A stretch of DNA of 64,000 bases, from contig CAYLLN010000002.1 in NCBI GenBank assembly GCA_964384375.1, positions 113,340 through 177,339 of the forward strand, given 5' to 3'. A program made the position numbers and the translations under genes. This document shows, piece after piece, positions 43,588-53,016 of this stretch (position 1 is the first letter of the stretch; each line of letters opens with the position of its first letter). This stretch comes from CAYLLN01 sp964384375. GTDB taxonomy: Bacteria; Planctomycetota; Planctomycetia; Pirellulales; Pirellulaceae. The notes beneath the pieces were generated by a model, which had not been told where the DNA came from, did no database searches, and worked only from the letters and a program-made list of their open reading frames with translations.

Positions 43588-43682
43588 GTAAAATGCCCTG
43601 GTGGCGTGGTTAGGTAATGACGAAGTCGCGGTGGATGTCGAGTATCTCCGCTAATTCCAATCGCTTTCCATGAGGCTCGCTC

Positions 43683-44714
43683 GTGCAGGCCATGCTTCTC
43701 GACCGCGTGCAGGCAATTTCTGCAAACAGCGCGCCGCTGCGCCTCGCGGAATTGCCCGTGCCGAACGTCGGCGCCGGTGAAGTTCTCCTGCAAGTCAGTG
43801 CGTGCGGCGTCTGTCACACGGAACTCGATGAGATTGAGGGACGCCTTGCCGTGCCGCAACTCCCCATCATCCTGGGCCATCAGGTGGTGGGACGCGTCGT
43901 GCAGATCGGCGAGCAGGTCATCGATTGGCAACCGGGCGAGCGCGTCGGTGTGGCCTGGATCATCGGCGCGTGCGGCAAGTGTGCGTGGTGTCGGTCGGAC
44001 CGCGAGAACCTCTGCCCGCATTTTCAAGCGACGGGGCGCGACCGCCACGGTGGCTACGCCCAGTTCATGACGGCGCCCGCGGCGTTCGTGCATTCAATTC
44101 CCGATGTTTTCACCGATGCCGAGGCAGCGCCGCTCCTCTGTGCCGGAGCGATCGGCTATCGCTCGCTCCGGCTGTTGAAGCTGCAAGACGGGGAGCGACT
44201 CGGCCTGACAGGGTTCGGCTCGTCCGCGCGATTGGTGCTAAAGATGGCGCGGTGGAAGTTCCCCGCATCGGAAGTCTTCGTCTTTGCCCGCAGTCCCGCC
44301 GAGCGACAGGCGGCCCTGGAACTGGGCGTCGCGTGGGCTGGCGATACTAGCGACCGCCCACCCGCTCCGCTCGACGTGATTCTCGACACAACCCCGGCGT
44401 GGACGCCGGTCGTGGCCGCCCTGGTGCATCTAGCCCCCGGCGGGCGGCTCGTCATCAATGCTATTCGCAAGGAACAAGCCGACCACGAGGCGCTTGCGGC
44501 GCTCGACTACGAGCGGCACTTGTGGCAGGAGAAGGAAGTGCAATCCGTGGCGAACGTGACGCGCCGGGATGTTCGCGAGTTTCTGGAGCTGGCGGCAGCG
44601 ATGCGACTGACGCCGCAGATCGAGGAGTATCCGCTGCGGGACGCGAATGCCACTTTGACGCAACTAAAAACGCGGCCCGTGACGGCCGCGAAAGTACTGC
44701 GAGTTGCGAACTGA
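43683..44714 (+). CDS. Zinc-dependent alcohol dehydrogenase
   Basis: 343 residues from GTG 43683 (ATG 43692 is an alternative). The catalytic zinc site appears as CGVCHTE (41-47) and GHQVVG with His66. The structural zinc motif CGKCAWCRSDRENLC is intact. The nucleotide-binding domain follows (GLTGFGSSARLVLKMAR). It oxidises alcohols or reduces aldehydes with NAD(P). The substrate is not predictable. It lies alone, with a divergent gene upstream. Confidence 0.9.
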   Translation: MQAMLLDRVQAISANSAPLRLAELPVPNVGAGEVLLQVSACGVCHTELDEIEGRLAVPQLPIILGHQVVGRVVQIGEQVIDWQPGERVGVAWIIGACGKCAWCRSDRENLCPHFQATGRDRHGGYAQFMTAPAAFVHSIPDVFTDAEAAPLLCAGAIGYRSLRLLKLQDGERLGLTGFGSSARLVLKMARWKFPASEVFVFARSPAERQAALELGVAWAGDTSDRPPAPLDVILDTTPAWTPVVAALVHLAPGGRLVINAIRKEQADHEALAALDYERHLWQEKEVQSVANVTRRDVREFLELAAAMRLTPQIEEYPLRDANATLTQLKTRPVTAAKVLRVAN

Positions 44715-45047
44715 TGAGGAGCGATGGGGACTTGCCCCCGAGCCTCGCGCCCGATGTGCCGGCCGGTCATTCCCCCCAGGCAGGATGCGACTTGCTATCG
44801 TCGCCAAGTATTGCCGAAGCCGCACAGCACGCGAGGCTCCCTTCCGATACGCTTGGTAACCAGTTCGACACCTCCTTTCGCCAGAAGACAGCGGCCGGCG
44901 GGTGACTGGCCCCAGCCCCTCTTGGGCGTCCGGCCTTTTTCTTCCCTCCGTATTCACTACGAAGTCGCCAGGCAGAAAGTTCGCTCGAAGCGAGCGGTTT
45001 TCGACGTCGCACGGCGGCGATGGAGTGCCGCCAGTGATCGCTGCAAG
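44715..45047. other. Intergenic region holding a probable terminator
   Basis: A 333-nt gap between convergent genes, the alcohol dehydrogenase (plus) and a lipoprotein (minus). GGCCGG (44893-44898) pairs with CCGGCC (44930-44935), followed by TTTTT at 44936-44940, with inner pairing of CCCAG/CTTGGG type. This suits the end of the plus-strand transcript, although it lies 180 nt from the stop. No gene is evident. Confidence 0.5.
44893..44940 (+). terminator. Possible terminator after alcohol dehydrogenase gene
   Basis: The 6-bp stem GGCCGG/CCGGCC with a long structured loop ends in TTTTTC. The large loop makes it weaker than the one at 2699-2739. Confidence 0.45.
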
Positions 45048-45560
45048 CTATCGCGGCAACAGGGATTCGAGCCGCGCTTGATGTTGCTTGCGAGTTTCCC
45101 AGACGGGCGACACGTGCTGGTTCATGTACGCCTCGAACAGGACCATCTGGGCTGGCGAAAGCTGCTTGGTGCCGATCATCACGTCGTCGTAGGCGTCGGA
45201 GCTGCGCTGGGCGATCGCGCTCAGTGCATCGAATTGATCCTTAGCTCCCTGCCCGTCTTGCACTTTCTCAGCAGCAGCGCTGTAATCCTTGTGCGACTGA
45301 ATGAGCGTATCGATCTTTTTCACGAGGTCGGCCGGCAAGCCGCTCGCGGCCGAGGTCGCGGCAGGAGCAGCCGCGGTGTTCGATGCGGGAGATGCCATCG
45401 GCGTTGGAGTCACGGTTCCGGGGGGCGGTGGTGGAGCAGGAGGCCCGCCAGTCGTCGCGGCAGGTCCGCCGGCGCTCGGCGCGGATGGCTCACAGCCACC
45501 GGCCAGCAGCGCAAGCGCCACCAAGGTCATCCAGTGCATCCCCTCAAGCAGTTTGTTCAT
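45048..45560 (-). CDS. Lipoprotein with Pro/Ala-rich linker, unknown function
   Basis: 170 residues. Lipobox LAGGC around residues 19-23. A Pro/Ala/Thr-rich linker (about 25-75) leads to a helical domain (LVKKIDTLIQSHKDYSAAAEK ... FEAYMNQHVSPVW). It is probably an envelope lipoprotein. No family is recognised. ATG 45560 gives the signal sequence; longer upstream frames are unlikely. Confidence 0.6.
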   Translation of the reverse strand: MNKLLEGMHWMTLVALALLAGGCEPSAPSAGGPAATTGGPPAPPPPPGTVTPTPMASPASNTAAAPAATSAASGLPADLVKKIDTLIQSHKDYSAAAEKVQDGQGAKDQFDALSAIAQRSSDAYDDVMIGTKQLSPAQMVLFEAYMNQHVSPVWETRKQHQARLESLLPR

Positions 45561-45634
45561 CGCCCGCTCCTTCGCACGTTGCCCAAATACACCCGTTGCC
45601 GCCAGATTGTAGTCCAGGCGCGACCTTCCCGCAC

Positions 45635-46012
45635 TCACGCCTCGGCCTTTGGCGGCGGCAGCAGCCACGTGGCGGCAATGGCACAAAGCGGACCGAGAAA
45701 CAGGCCGATTTGCACGTTGCTCACCAGCCGCTGTGCGTCGTAGATCGTTTCCAACGGCCAACCGAAAAGGGCGATGACAATGGCGACCTGCACCCAGCCA
45801 AATGCCGCATAGCCCAGGCACGCCCGTCGCACTGCCGGCCGTCCGCGCCACGCGCCGAGCGTTGCCGTTGAGACCGTCGCCAGATAGATCGACAGCCAAA
45901 ACCAGGCGTTGGGATGATCGGGGCTCCAGAGCGCCTTGTAACCGCCTGCCGCAATCGCCACGAACAGCACGGCGGAAAGGAGTGCGGCGAGCGACAACTG
46001 GGGGCGAGTCAT
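45635..46012 (-). CDS. Small multi-pass membrane protein, unknown function
   Basis: 125 residues with four hydrophobic segments: SLAALLSAVLFVAIAAGGY, WFWLSIYLATVSTATLG, LGYAAFGWVQVAIVIALFG and IGLFLGPLCAIAATWLLP. Start ATG 46012. Next to a lipoprotein gene on the same strand (74-nt gap). No family is recognised. Confidence 0.5.
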   Translation of the reverse strand: MTRPQLSLAALLSAVLFVAIAAGGYKALWSPDHPNAWFWLSIYLATVSTATLGAWRGRPAVRRACLGYAAFGWVQVAIVIALFGWPLETIYDAQRLVSNVQIGLFLGPLCAIAATWLLPPPKAEA

Positions 46013-46182
46013 GGGGCACAGTCTGCGGCATCGCTCAGGCAACCGCAATGGCCGCTCATTTCGTCGTTACAACGGCCAGTCGCGCGGGGCGTCGCCACCA
46101 GAGAGGTTGCGGCCGGACTGGAAAAGTTCAAAGCGAGTCGCAAAACGACACACTACAATCGAAGGTAAAATTGCGAGGTGAG

Positions 46183-46728
46183 ATGACAAGTCGGCGCCGA
46201 GGATTCTGCGATGCAGTTGAGCCGCACGGAATGGTTGTCGTTGCAGCAATCGTTGTCGTTGCTGCGAGCATCGTCCTTCCGACTCAAAACGGTGGCGAGG
46301 GCTTCTTTTCTCCAGATTCACTCGACTTTCGGTCGGGGTCCACATCGACGTTGCTGGGGGTTCCCACTTCCTGGCCCAGACACAATGTCTATCGGCACGA
46401 ATTCACCCAGTTTCTCATCGAAGAGGGGTATTGGTCACCGCGCACAACGACGAATCCTCGCTGGATTCTGCTGTTTCGTTGGTCGGGACAGCAACGTGAT
46501 GGCCAAACCGCATTACAAAGCCACCTGTTTTGGCAGTCTGAGAAGTGGATCGAGTGGACGAAACAGAATCCAGACCGCGCTTTTGTGTTGTGGCCACGCG
46601 TGTTGGACTTACTGCGAACTGACGCGGAGCGCTCTAGCTTAGAAGTTGTGGAGTTGCTCTATGCCGCAAAAAATGCTCGAACCCAAGATGAGTTTGACGC
46701 CGCCATTGCACTTGAATTCAACCATTGA
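46183..46728 (+). CDS. Single-TM membrane protein, unknown function
   Basis: 181 residues. ATG 46183 is preceded by GAGGTGAG. A hydrophobic helix (MVVVAAIVVVAASIVLP, about 18-34) follows a short basic N-terminus. The remainder is soluble, rich in Trp, Arg and Gln. Its codon use and Trp/Phe content look slightly different from the neighbours. No family is recognised. It may be a rapidly evolving or transferred gene. Confidence 0.45.
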   Translation: MTSRRRGFCDAVEPHGMVVVAAIVVVAASIVLPTQNGGEGFFSPDSLDFRSGSTSTLLGVPTSWPRHNVYRHEFTQFLIEEGYWSPRTTTNPRWILLFRWSGQQRDGQTALQSHLFWQSEKWIEWTKQNPDRAFVLWPRVLDLLRTDAERSSLEVVELLYAAKNARTQDEFDAAIALEFNH

Positions 46729-46872
46729 CACCTACTGCTCGACGACGACCTCGCACAGTTTCCACGGGTCGCTGCTGATCCGCTTTGTGTCGACACCGTC
46801 TTCGTCTCCCTGAATTCCGTTTCAGATCAAGTACAATGCCAACGCCACAGTTCTTTCATCAAGGTGCTTGAA

Positions 46873-48162
46873 ATGGCGCTAGCACAACAGATCGGATTCC
46901 ATCGACGAGATTGCCTGCGGATGGCTGCCGGCTCGGCGCTGGCCGCCTCGATGGCTCCCCTGGTGATCGGCCAAGCAAGTGCATACCGCACTAAGGCGCA
47001 GGCACCCAAATCCGTTGCCGGGATCATCACCATCTATCGCCCCGGTTCGCATGCTGACGTGCTCCTCGGCAAGATTCTGGAAGGGTGGAAGCAAGATGGG
47101 GGAACAGGGCCTGCACTCAACTTGGCGTCGATGTATGTGGATCAGTTCCCAGGGGATGACCTGGCGCGGGAGATGAGCCGGAAACATGGCGTGCCGATTT
47201 TCGACTCGATTGAAAAGGCCCTGACGCTGGGTGGCGATCGGCTGGCCGTGGATGGCGTCATCAGCATTGGCGAGCACGGCGACTATCCCTGGAACGACAA
47301 GGAGCAGCACCTTTATCCGCGCCGGCGGTTCTTCGAGGAAATCACCGGAGCGATGGTGAAGTACGACCGCATCGTGCCGGTTTTCAACGATAAGCACTTG
47401 GGACCGACGTGGAACGACGCCAAGTGGATGTACGAGCGGGCGAGGGAGCTCAAGGTTCCGCTCATGGCCGGCTCGTCGCTGCCACTCAGTTTTCGTTCCC
47501 CAGAGATCGCGGTCCCGCTGGGCAGCCCGATCGAAGCGGCCGTCGGCATCGGCTACAGCGGGCTGGATATCTATGGGAGCCATGCGCTCGATTGCTATCA
47601 AAGCCTGGTGGAGCGCCGCCGGGATGCCGAGAAGGGGGTGAAATCTGTCCGGTTTTTGACGGGCGACGCCGTGTGGAAAGTGGTTGACGACGACCTTGTG
47701 CCGGCGGCACTCGTGGATGCAGCCCTGGCCGTGGTCCCGCACGTCGAGGGGCAAGACCCGCGCCGCGATCCTCACGCCAATCTGTTTTTGTTCGAGTACG
47801 TCGATGGGTTTCAGGGCGCACAACTCATGCTCGATTCGGTCCAGCGAACTGCCGTGGCGCTCCAAATCCGAGGAGAGGCGAAACCGCTGGCCACCAGTTT
47901 TGAAGAGCGGACGGAGCCCCGTCACCCCCACTTTGCTTACCTGCTGAAAGCGATCGAAACGCTCATGCATACGGGCAGGCCCTGCTATCCGGTCGAGCGG
48001 GTCTTGCTCACGAGCGGCATTTTGGACCAGGCCCTCACGTTGCGGGCACACAAGGAATCTGCTGCGGCACGCACGCCGGAACTTGCGATTGCATATCAGC
48101 CGGCGGACTATCCACACGCTCCCAATCCCGAATTGACGGAGCCGCCTCCCGAGCGGTCGTAG
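46873..48162 (+). CDS. Tat-exported protein, unknown function
   Basis: 429 residues. A twin-arginine-like signal, HRRDCLRMAAGSALAASM, in the first 35 residues. The mature part has a Rossmann-like opening (VAGIITIYRPGSHADVLLGKI), DGVISIGEHGDYPWNDKEQHLYP and MYERARELKVPLMAGSSLPLSF, which recall NAD-dependent oxidoreductases of the Gfo/Idh/MocA type without an obvious dinucleotide-binding motif. It ends in a Pro-rich tail. ATG 46873 is preferred over GTG 46864. Confidence 0.6.
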   Translation: MALAQQIGFHRRDCLRMAAGSALAASMAPLVIGQASAYRTKAQAPKSVAGIITIYRPGSHADVLLGKILEGWKQDGGTGPALNLASMYVDQFPGDDLAREMSRKHGVPIFDSIEKALTLGGDRLAVDGVISIGEHGDYPWNDKEQHLYPRRRFFEEITGAMVKYDRIVPVFNDKHLGPTWNDAKWMYERARELKVPLMAGSSLPLSFRSPEIAVPLGSPIEAAVGIGYSGLDIYGSHALDCYQSLVERRRDAEKGVKSVRFLTGDAVWKVVDDDLVPAALVDAALAVVPHVEGQDPRRDPHANLFLFEYVDGFQGAQLMLDSVQRTAVALQIRGEAKPLATSFEERTEPRHPHFAYLLKAIETLMHTGRPCYPVERVLLTSGILDQALTLRAHKESAAARTPELAIAYQPADYPHAPNPELTEPPPERS

Positions 48163-48298
48163 CAACTTCGCTCGAGTCACGCTTGCGCGCACGTGCAAGG
48201 GTGTGACTAAGATAGAGGGTCAGTGCGAGTTTCCCTGTCCGAGTTTCAACATTTCCAGGGCCGTTCGGCTCTGTTTGGCCTAACCCAGCGGCGAGCAC

Positions 48299-49636
48299 GT
48301 GTCGTCACCCCCAGACCGAGTTTCGGAGCTATTAGCTAATTTTGCGAACCGCCGCGCGCGGATCGGAATCATGGGCCTCGGCTACGTCGGCTTGCCGCTC
48401 GTGCAGGCGTTCGTGCAGGCCGGGTTCGGCACGATCGGCTTTGATGTGGACGAGTCGAAAGTCGCACGCCTCAGCCGAGGCGAAAGCTACGTCGGACATA
48501 TTCCGTCCGAGCGCATTGCGCAGTGGCTGGCCGATGGCCAGTTTGAGCCGACGGCGGACATGCGCCGGCTCAGTGAGGCCGATGCGATCCTGATCTGTGT
48601 TCCTACGCCCCTTTCTGAGACACGCGATCCCGACCTCGGTTACGTCATCTCGACGGCCCGATCAGTGGCCGCGGCATTGCGGCCGGGACAGCTCGTCGTT
48701 CTTGAAAGCACGACGTATCCGGGGACGACGCGGGATGTCGTCCTCCCCATTCTCGCCGCAAGCGGGCTAACGGTAGGCCAGGATTTCTTTTTGGCTTACA
48801 GCCCCGAGCGCGAGGACCCCGGCAACGCGAACTATTCGGCCGGCAACATTCCGAAGGTCGTCGGCGGCATCGACGCGGCGAGTCTGGAACTGGCAGCGGC
48901 CCTTTACGCCCAAGCCGTCGTGAAGGTCGTTCCGGTTTCGTCGTGCGAAGTCGCCGAAGCGTGCAAGATTTTAGAGAACACCTATCGGGCGGTGAACATC
49001 GCGCTCGTCAACGAGCTCAAAATGCTCTACGACACGATGGGGATCGACGTGTGGGAAGTGATCGACGCGGCCAAGACGAAGCCGTTCGGGTTTCAGGCGT
49101 TCTATCCCGGGCCCGGCTTGGGAGGGCACTGCATTCCGATCGACCCGTTCTACCTGACGTGGGTCGCCCGCAAGCACGGCTTTGCGACGCGGTTCATCGA
49201 GCTGGCCGGCGAGATCAACACGAACATGCCGGCCTATGTCGTCGGCAAGGTGGTCGAGGCGCTCAACGAGCAGAGCAAGCCACTACGGGGATCGAAGATC
49301 GCCCTGCTTGGCGTGGCCTACAAGAAGGACATCGACGACCCACGGGAAAGCCCTTCGTTTGAATTGATGGAGCGGCTGATTCAAGGCGGGGCGATCGTAA
49401 CCTACAACGATCCGCACATCCCGAAGCTGCCGGCGATGCGACACCGCCGGGTTCCCGCCTTGTCCAGCGAGCCGCTCACGAGCGAGTATCTGGCCGAGCA
49501 AGACTGCGTCCTCATCGCGACCGACCATTCGCAGTACGACTATCCGTTCATCGTCCGCCATTCGCGGCTCGTGATCGACACCCGCAACGCGACGAAGGGG
49601 GTGATGGAAGGACGCGAAAAGATTTGGCGAGCATAA
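48299..49636 (+). CDS. UDP-N-acetyl-D-glucosamine/mannosamine-type 6-dehydrogenase
   Basis: 445 residues from GTG 48299. The NAD domain has MGLGYVGLPLVQAF (25-38). A second conserved block is ESTTYPGTT, then YSPEREDPGN, VPVSSCEVAEACKILENTYRAVN and GPGLGGHCIPIDPFYL, whose Cys is the catalytic thiol of two-step UDP-sugar dehydrogenases (WecC/WbpA/Ugd). It probably makes a UDP-uronate for surface polysaccharide. No neighbouring glycan cluster is seen. Confidence 0.93.
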   Translation: MSSPPDRVSELLANFANRRARIGIMGLGYVGLPLVQAFVQAGFGTIGFDVDESKVARLSRGESYVGHIPSERIAQWLADGQFEPTADMRRLSEADAILICVPTPLSETRDPDLGYVISTARSVAAALRPGQLVVLESTTYPGTTRDVVLPILAASGLTVGQDFFLAYSPEREDPGNANYSAGNIPKVVGGIDAASLELAAALYAQAVVKVVPVSSCEVAEACKILENTYRAVNIALVNELKMLYDTMGIDVWEVIDAAKTKPFGFQAFYPGPGLGGHCIPIDPFYLTWVARKHGFATRFIELAGEINTNMPAYVVGKVVEALNEQSKPLRGSKIALLGVAYKKDIDDPRESPSFELMERLIQGGAIVTYNDPHIPKLPAMRHRRVPALSSEPLTSEYLAEQDCVLIATDHSQYDYPFIVRHSRLVIDTRNATKGVMEGREKIWRA

Positions 49637-49646
49637 GACGCTCTCA

Positions 49647-50033
49647 TCAACCTGACTGGCGAATCGCCAAGGCCGCGGCAGCAATCGCCATGCCGAGCAA
49701 GTTCAAAAGCACGATGAGCAGACCGACACCGTAGAGCGTTTGTGTGCCGTTGTCGAGCTTGGTTTTCTTGCTGCGAACGACATGTGTTGCCACGACACCG
49801 CAGACCCAGTTCCAGTGCAGCATGACGTGGATCAGGATGCCGAGGGCGAGCAGGGCGACCACGGCGAACTGAATGCTCATCCAGTCGTCGAGCGACAGGC
49901 CCCACAAGGTCCAGCCGCGAGCGTCGTAAGCGGGTGGAAACACGAACCGCACCACCACCGCGGTCCAAATCAGCACGGCGAACACGACCAGCAGCAGCGA
50001 ATCGAGCAGGAAGTTGACGAGCGTGCGGGACAT
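49647..50033 (-). CDS. DUF4405-like small membrane protein
   Basis: 128 residues with four TM helices and histidines in or near them (LIHVMLHWNWVCG, ATHVV), similar to the heme b-binding DUF4405/cytochrome b561-like group. It is the last gene of the cbb3 oxidase operon (12 nt after the SafE-like gene) and could take part in electron transfer. Confidence 0.65.
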   Translation of the reverse strand: MSRTLVNFLLDSLLLVVFAVLIWTAVVVRFVFPPAYDARGWTLWGLSLDDWMSIQFAVVALLALGILIHVMLHWNWVCGVVATHVVRSKKTKLDNGTQTLYGVGLLIVLLNLLGMAIAAAALAIRQSG

Positions 50034-50044
50034 CGGGCGCGACT

Positions 50045-50773
50045 TTAGCGAGCGGTAATCTGCGACGAAGATTCACAAGCGGGGCAACCGATGGGAGGCT
50101 GGCTGCCGAGCGAGAGGAACAGTGCGCCGCGGCTGACGGAGACAATGCCCGTGAGGACGAGGCACCAGGCCGCGGCGGCATAGAGTCGCTGGCGGGTCGC
50201 GACGCCGAGGATGCGCCCGCCGATCCCCGCCAGGATCATCGCCGGCGCGGTCCCTAGGCCAAAGACGATCATCGTCGCAGCGCCGAGCGGCAGGCTGTGC
50301 GTGCTGGTCGCCAAGGCGAGCATGCCATAGAGGAGTCCGCACGGCAGCAGGCCGGTGAACAGCCCCGCCAGGAAAACGCCGCTCGTGCCGGGCTGCCGCA
50401 AGAGTTGCCCGATCATTCCGCCGGCCAGACAGAGTGAACCACTCGCGGCATGAGACCGCGACTTGAATGTCAGCCAGCCGGCAGATCGCAGGCCTTGGTA
50501 GATGAGCAGAATTCCGGCGGCAATGGCGAGCGTGGCGGGAATGTTGACGATCGCTGGCAGCGACTGCGCTAGCCTCGCTCCGCCATAACCGGCGAATGCA
50601 CCGAGAACGCCGTATGTGAAGACGCGGCCGGCGGTGTACGCGAACTGCCGCCCCAGCGCGCCACTCCAACCGGTCGCGCCGACACCAATGGCCAAGGCAA
50701 ACGGGCCGCACATCCCCAGGCAGTGGGCCGTACCGAGGATTCCCGCGACGAAGACCAGCGGCAGCTCGATCAT
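50045..50773 (-). CDS. SafE/TauE- or DsbD-like membrane protein (CcoS-type context)
   Basis: 242 residues, six TM helices. The opening MIELPLVFVAGILGTAHCLGMCGPFALAIG carries a CLGMCG pair seen in the SafE/CcdA-DsbD-like proteins of cbb3 operons, and a second repeat begins LLPCGLLYGMLAL. It is thought to aid copper or thiol homeostasis for oxidase assembly. It overlaps the CcoI-type ATPase gene by 4 bp. Start ATG 50773. Confidence 0.75.
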   Translation of the reverse strand: MIELPLVFVAGILGTAHCLGMCGPFALAIGVGATGWSGALGRQFAYTAGRVFTYGVLGAFAGYGGARLAQSLPAIVNIPATLAIAAGILLIYQGLRSAGWLTFKSRSHAASGSLCLAGGMIGQLLRQPGTSGVFLAGLFTGLLPCGLLYGMLALATSTHSLPLGAATMIVFGLGTAPAMILAGIGGRILGVATRQRLYAAAAWCLVLTGIVSVSRGALFLSLGSQPPIGCPACESSSQITAR

Positions 50774-53016
50774 GCGACTGCCTCCGCGGGCTGGTTTGCA
50801 GCGACGAAATCGACCGCCGATGGAACTGGCTTGGTACCTCCCGCGATTGCCGGTGGCAAAGCGAACTGAGCCAGAGTCAGCGAATTGCCGACGACCAAGA
50901 GACCGCTTACCGCCATTGCAATGGCTGCGAACACCGGATGCAGCCACCCAACCGCTGCTAGCCCGATGCCGAGGACGTTGTAAGCAAACGCCCAAACCAG
51001 GTTCCAACGAACTGTTCGGACCGTCGCACCGGCGAGTTGCACGAGCCACGGGATGAGGAGCAGATTGTCATGCAATAAACAGACGCTCGCCGAATGCCGG
51101 GAGATGTCGGTTCCCGAGCCAAGCGCGATCCCGATGTCGGCTGCTGCCAGCGCCGGTGCATCGTTGATGCCGTCGCCAACCATTACGACGGGGCCGCTGT
51201 TTTGAAGTTGCTGGATGGCGGCGAGCTTGTCGTCCGGTCGAAGTTCGGCACGAACTCCAAGAGCGAGTTCGCTGCCGAGCGACAGGGCCCGCGACTTTCG
51301 ATCTCCCGTCAGCATGAGCGAATGCAAACCTAGTGCGTGCAGTTCAGCGATGACTGCCGCGGCTTCGGGGCGAGCCTGCTGGCGGATCAGGAATCGTCCG
51401 CGGATGCGGCCGTCCCAAGCGATGAGCGTCTCGCACAGATCATCGTCTTCTGGATCATCGAGCGACGAATTCAGAGACGATTGCCCGCAATCGGCAAGCC
51501 ACTGTCGGCTGCCGAAGAATACCGTTTCGTCGAGTTCGTCGGCCTGTGCCTGCACTCCGCAACCGGGTGCGACTTGGACTTCCGTGAGTTCCAAAGGCGA
51601 CGCATCAGCGAAATCGTCGTCCAGAAAATCAGCGACCGCAGACGAGAGAGGATGCGTGGTGCTATCGGCCAGAGCCGCGGCGACGCGTACGATTTCGCGG
51701 CGGTCGGTGGCGGGATCAAACTGGGCACAGACAACCCGGCTGTCGCCAGTGGTGAGCGTACCGGTCTTGTCGAAGCAAACAGTCTTGGCCCGCGCAAGCA
51801 GTGCCAGCACGTCCCCTTCGCGCACGAGGACACCCGCCTGTGCAGCCCTGCCAATTGCGGCCCAGAGGGCCATCGGCGTGGCGAGTCCCAAGGCGCAGGG
51901 ACAGGCAATCGTGAGTACGGCAAGTGCTGCGAGCAGTCCGGCAGAAGCATCCCCCAGTTGCCAGTGGACAACGAGCGTCGCCACGGCCACGGCGGCGACC
52001 AACGGCAAGAACCAGCGGCTGATTTGTTCGGCCAGTCGCTCGTAGCGAGAACGAGCTCGCGTCGCGTCGGTCACGGCCGCCACGATGCGGGCGAGCATCC
52101 CTTCGCCAGCCAAACTGTTGGCGACAATTTCGAGCGGACCATCAAGGACGAGCATGCCGCTCTGCACATCGTCGCCAGGACCGCGAGTGACTGGCAGGCT
52201 CTCACCGGTAACGACTTGCTCGTCGATCGACGCCTGATGGCGGACGATTCGCCCATCGGCAGCAATCCGCTCGCCGGGCAGGACGCGGAAATAGTCGCCG
52301 GCTTGCAGTTGCTCGGCAGGAATGAGCGTTTCGACATCGTTCTTGAGCAGCCGCACTTGCAACGGCATCAATCGCGAGAGGGAACGGATCGCTTCGGTCG
52401 TTTTGAGTTTTCCCGTCGCTTCAAACCAACGGCCGAGTGTCGTGGCGACAAGGATTGTGCAGGCGACTTCGAAATAGACGTGACCGCTGCCGGCAGCGAC
52501 CGACCAAACCGATGCCGCCAGAGCGGCGGCAATGCCCACCACGAGGAGCAAGCTGATCGACGCGCGACCGCGCGACAGTTCCGCCGCGGCATCGGCCATT
52601 AGCGGGCCACCGAGCAGTAGCACCACCGGCAGCGTGAAGAGGAGGCAGGCATAGCGGGCGAGGTCGTACCAGAGGATCGACAACGCATCCGGTGATTCGG
52701 GCGGCAACGGCACACGGAGTGTGCCTGCGACTTCGGTCGGCTGCGACCAGAGCAGCATCGTGAAGACCATCACGTTCATCGAGAAGAAGATCGCCAGGCC
52801 CAGACGGGTCATCGCCCAACGGGCCTGTGCTTCGTCCCCCTGCGACGCGGCAATCGAGGCGGCGAAACGGCAGCCGAAGCAGCAGAATGTTGCTTCGCCG
52901 TTGTTCCGATGCGGGGCGGGGAGCCCGCAGAAGTCGCACCGGCCAGTCTCAGTGGGCTTACGCCCACCGCTCGCCGTTTGACTCTTGCTTCCTGACTCCT
53001 GTTCCCTGCTTCTCAT
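50770..53016 (-). CDS. ccoI: Copper-translocating P1B-type ATPase (CcoI/FixI-like)
   Basis: 748 residues. The metal-binding N-terminus has CDFCGLP (27-33) and FCCFGC (44-49), then TM helices. P-type motifs follow: TGESLP, CPCALGLA in the transport TM, DKTGTLTTGD for phosphorylation, HPLSSAV and VGDGINDAPAL. This exports copper across the inner membrane to the periplasm for cytochrome cbb3 maturation. It sits inside the cbb3 operon and its start overlaps the 58-residue gene's stop by 3 bp. The first 20 residues and GTLRVP (98-103) are encoded by dispersed-repeat sequence, an oddity of this gene. Confidence 0.92.
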   Translation of the reverse strand: MRSREQESGSKSQTASGGRKPTETGRCDFCGLPAPHRNNGEATFCCFGCRFAASIAASQGDEAQARWAMTRLGLAIFFSMNVMVFTMLLWSQPTEVAGTLRVPLPPESPDALSILWYDLARYACLLFTLPVVLLLGGPLMADAAAELSRGRASISLLLVVGIAAALAASVWSVAAGSGHVYFEVACTILVATTLGRWFEATGKLKTTEAIRSLSRLMPLQVRLLKNDVETLIPAEQLQAGDYFRVLPGERIAADGRIVRHQASIDEQVVTGESLPVTRGPGDDVQSGMLVLDGPLEIVANSLAGEGMLARIVAAVTDATRARSRYERLAEQISRWFLPLVAAVAVATLVVHWQLGDASAGLLAALAVLTIACPCALGLATPMALWAAIGRAAQAGVLVREGDVLALLARAKTVCFDKTGTLTTGDSRVVCAQFDPATDRREIVRVAAALADSTTHPLSSAVADFLDDDFADASPLELTEVQVAPGCGVQAQADELDETVFFGSRQWLADCGQSSLNSSLDDPEDDDLCETLIAWDGRIRGRFLIRQQARPEAAAVIAELHALGLHSLMLTGDRKSRALSLGSELALGVRAELRPDDKLAAIQQLQNSGPVVMVGDGINDAPALAAADIGIALGSGTDISRHSASVCLLHDNLLLIPWLVQLAGATVRTVRWNLVWAFAYNVLGIGLAAVGWLHPVFAAIAMAVSGLLVVGNSLTLAQFALPPAIAGGTKPVPSAVDFVAANQPAEAVA
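52709..52725. repeat. Dispersed palindrome inside ccoI encoding GTLRVP
   Basis: GGCACACGGAGTGTGCC, the reverse complement of the intergenic copy at 24147-24163. In the ccoI reading frame it encodes GTLRVP at residues 98-103, in the loop after the first TM helix. Confidence 0.75.
52952..52967. repeat. Short palindrome in ccoI N-terminal coding region
   Basis: GTGGGC (52952-52957) and GCCCAC (52962-52967) with a TTAC loop, in the codons for GGRKPT near residue 20. The codons just before, encoding MRSREQESGSKSQ, resemble the CAGGAGTCAGGA-type direct repeats also seen in the 13396-13420 gap. Confidence 0.6.

Noticed and set aside
46879..48198. 439-codon open frame on the minus strand
   Set aside because: It is antisense to the Tat-exported protein at 46873..48162, which has a convincing signal peptide; the antisense frame has no start context or motifs.
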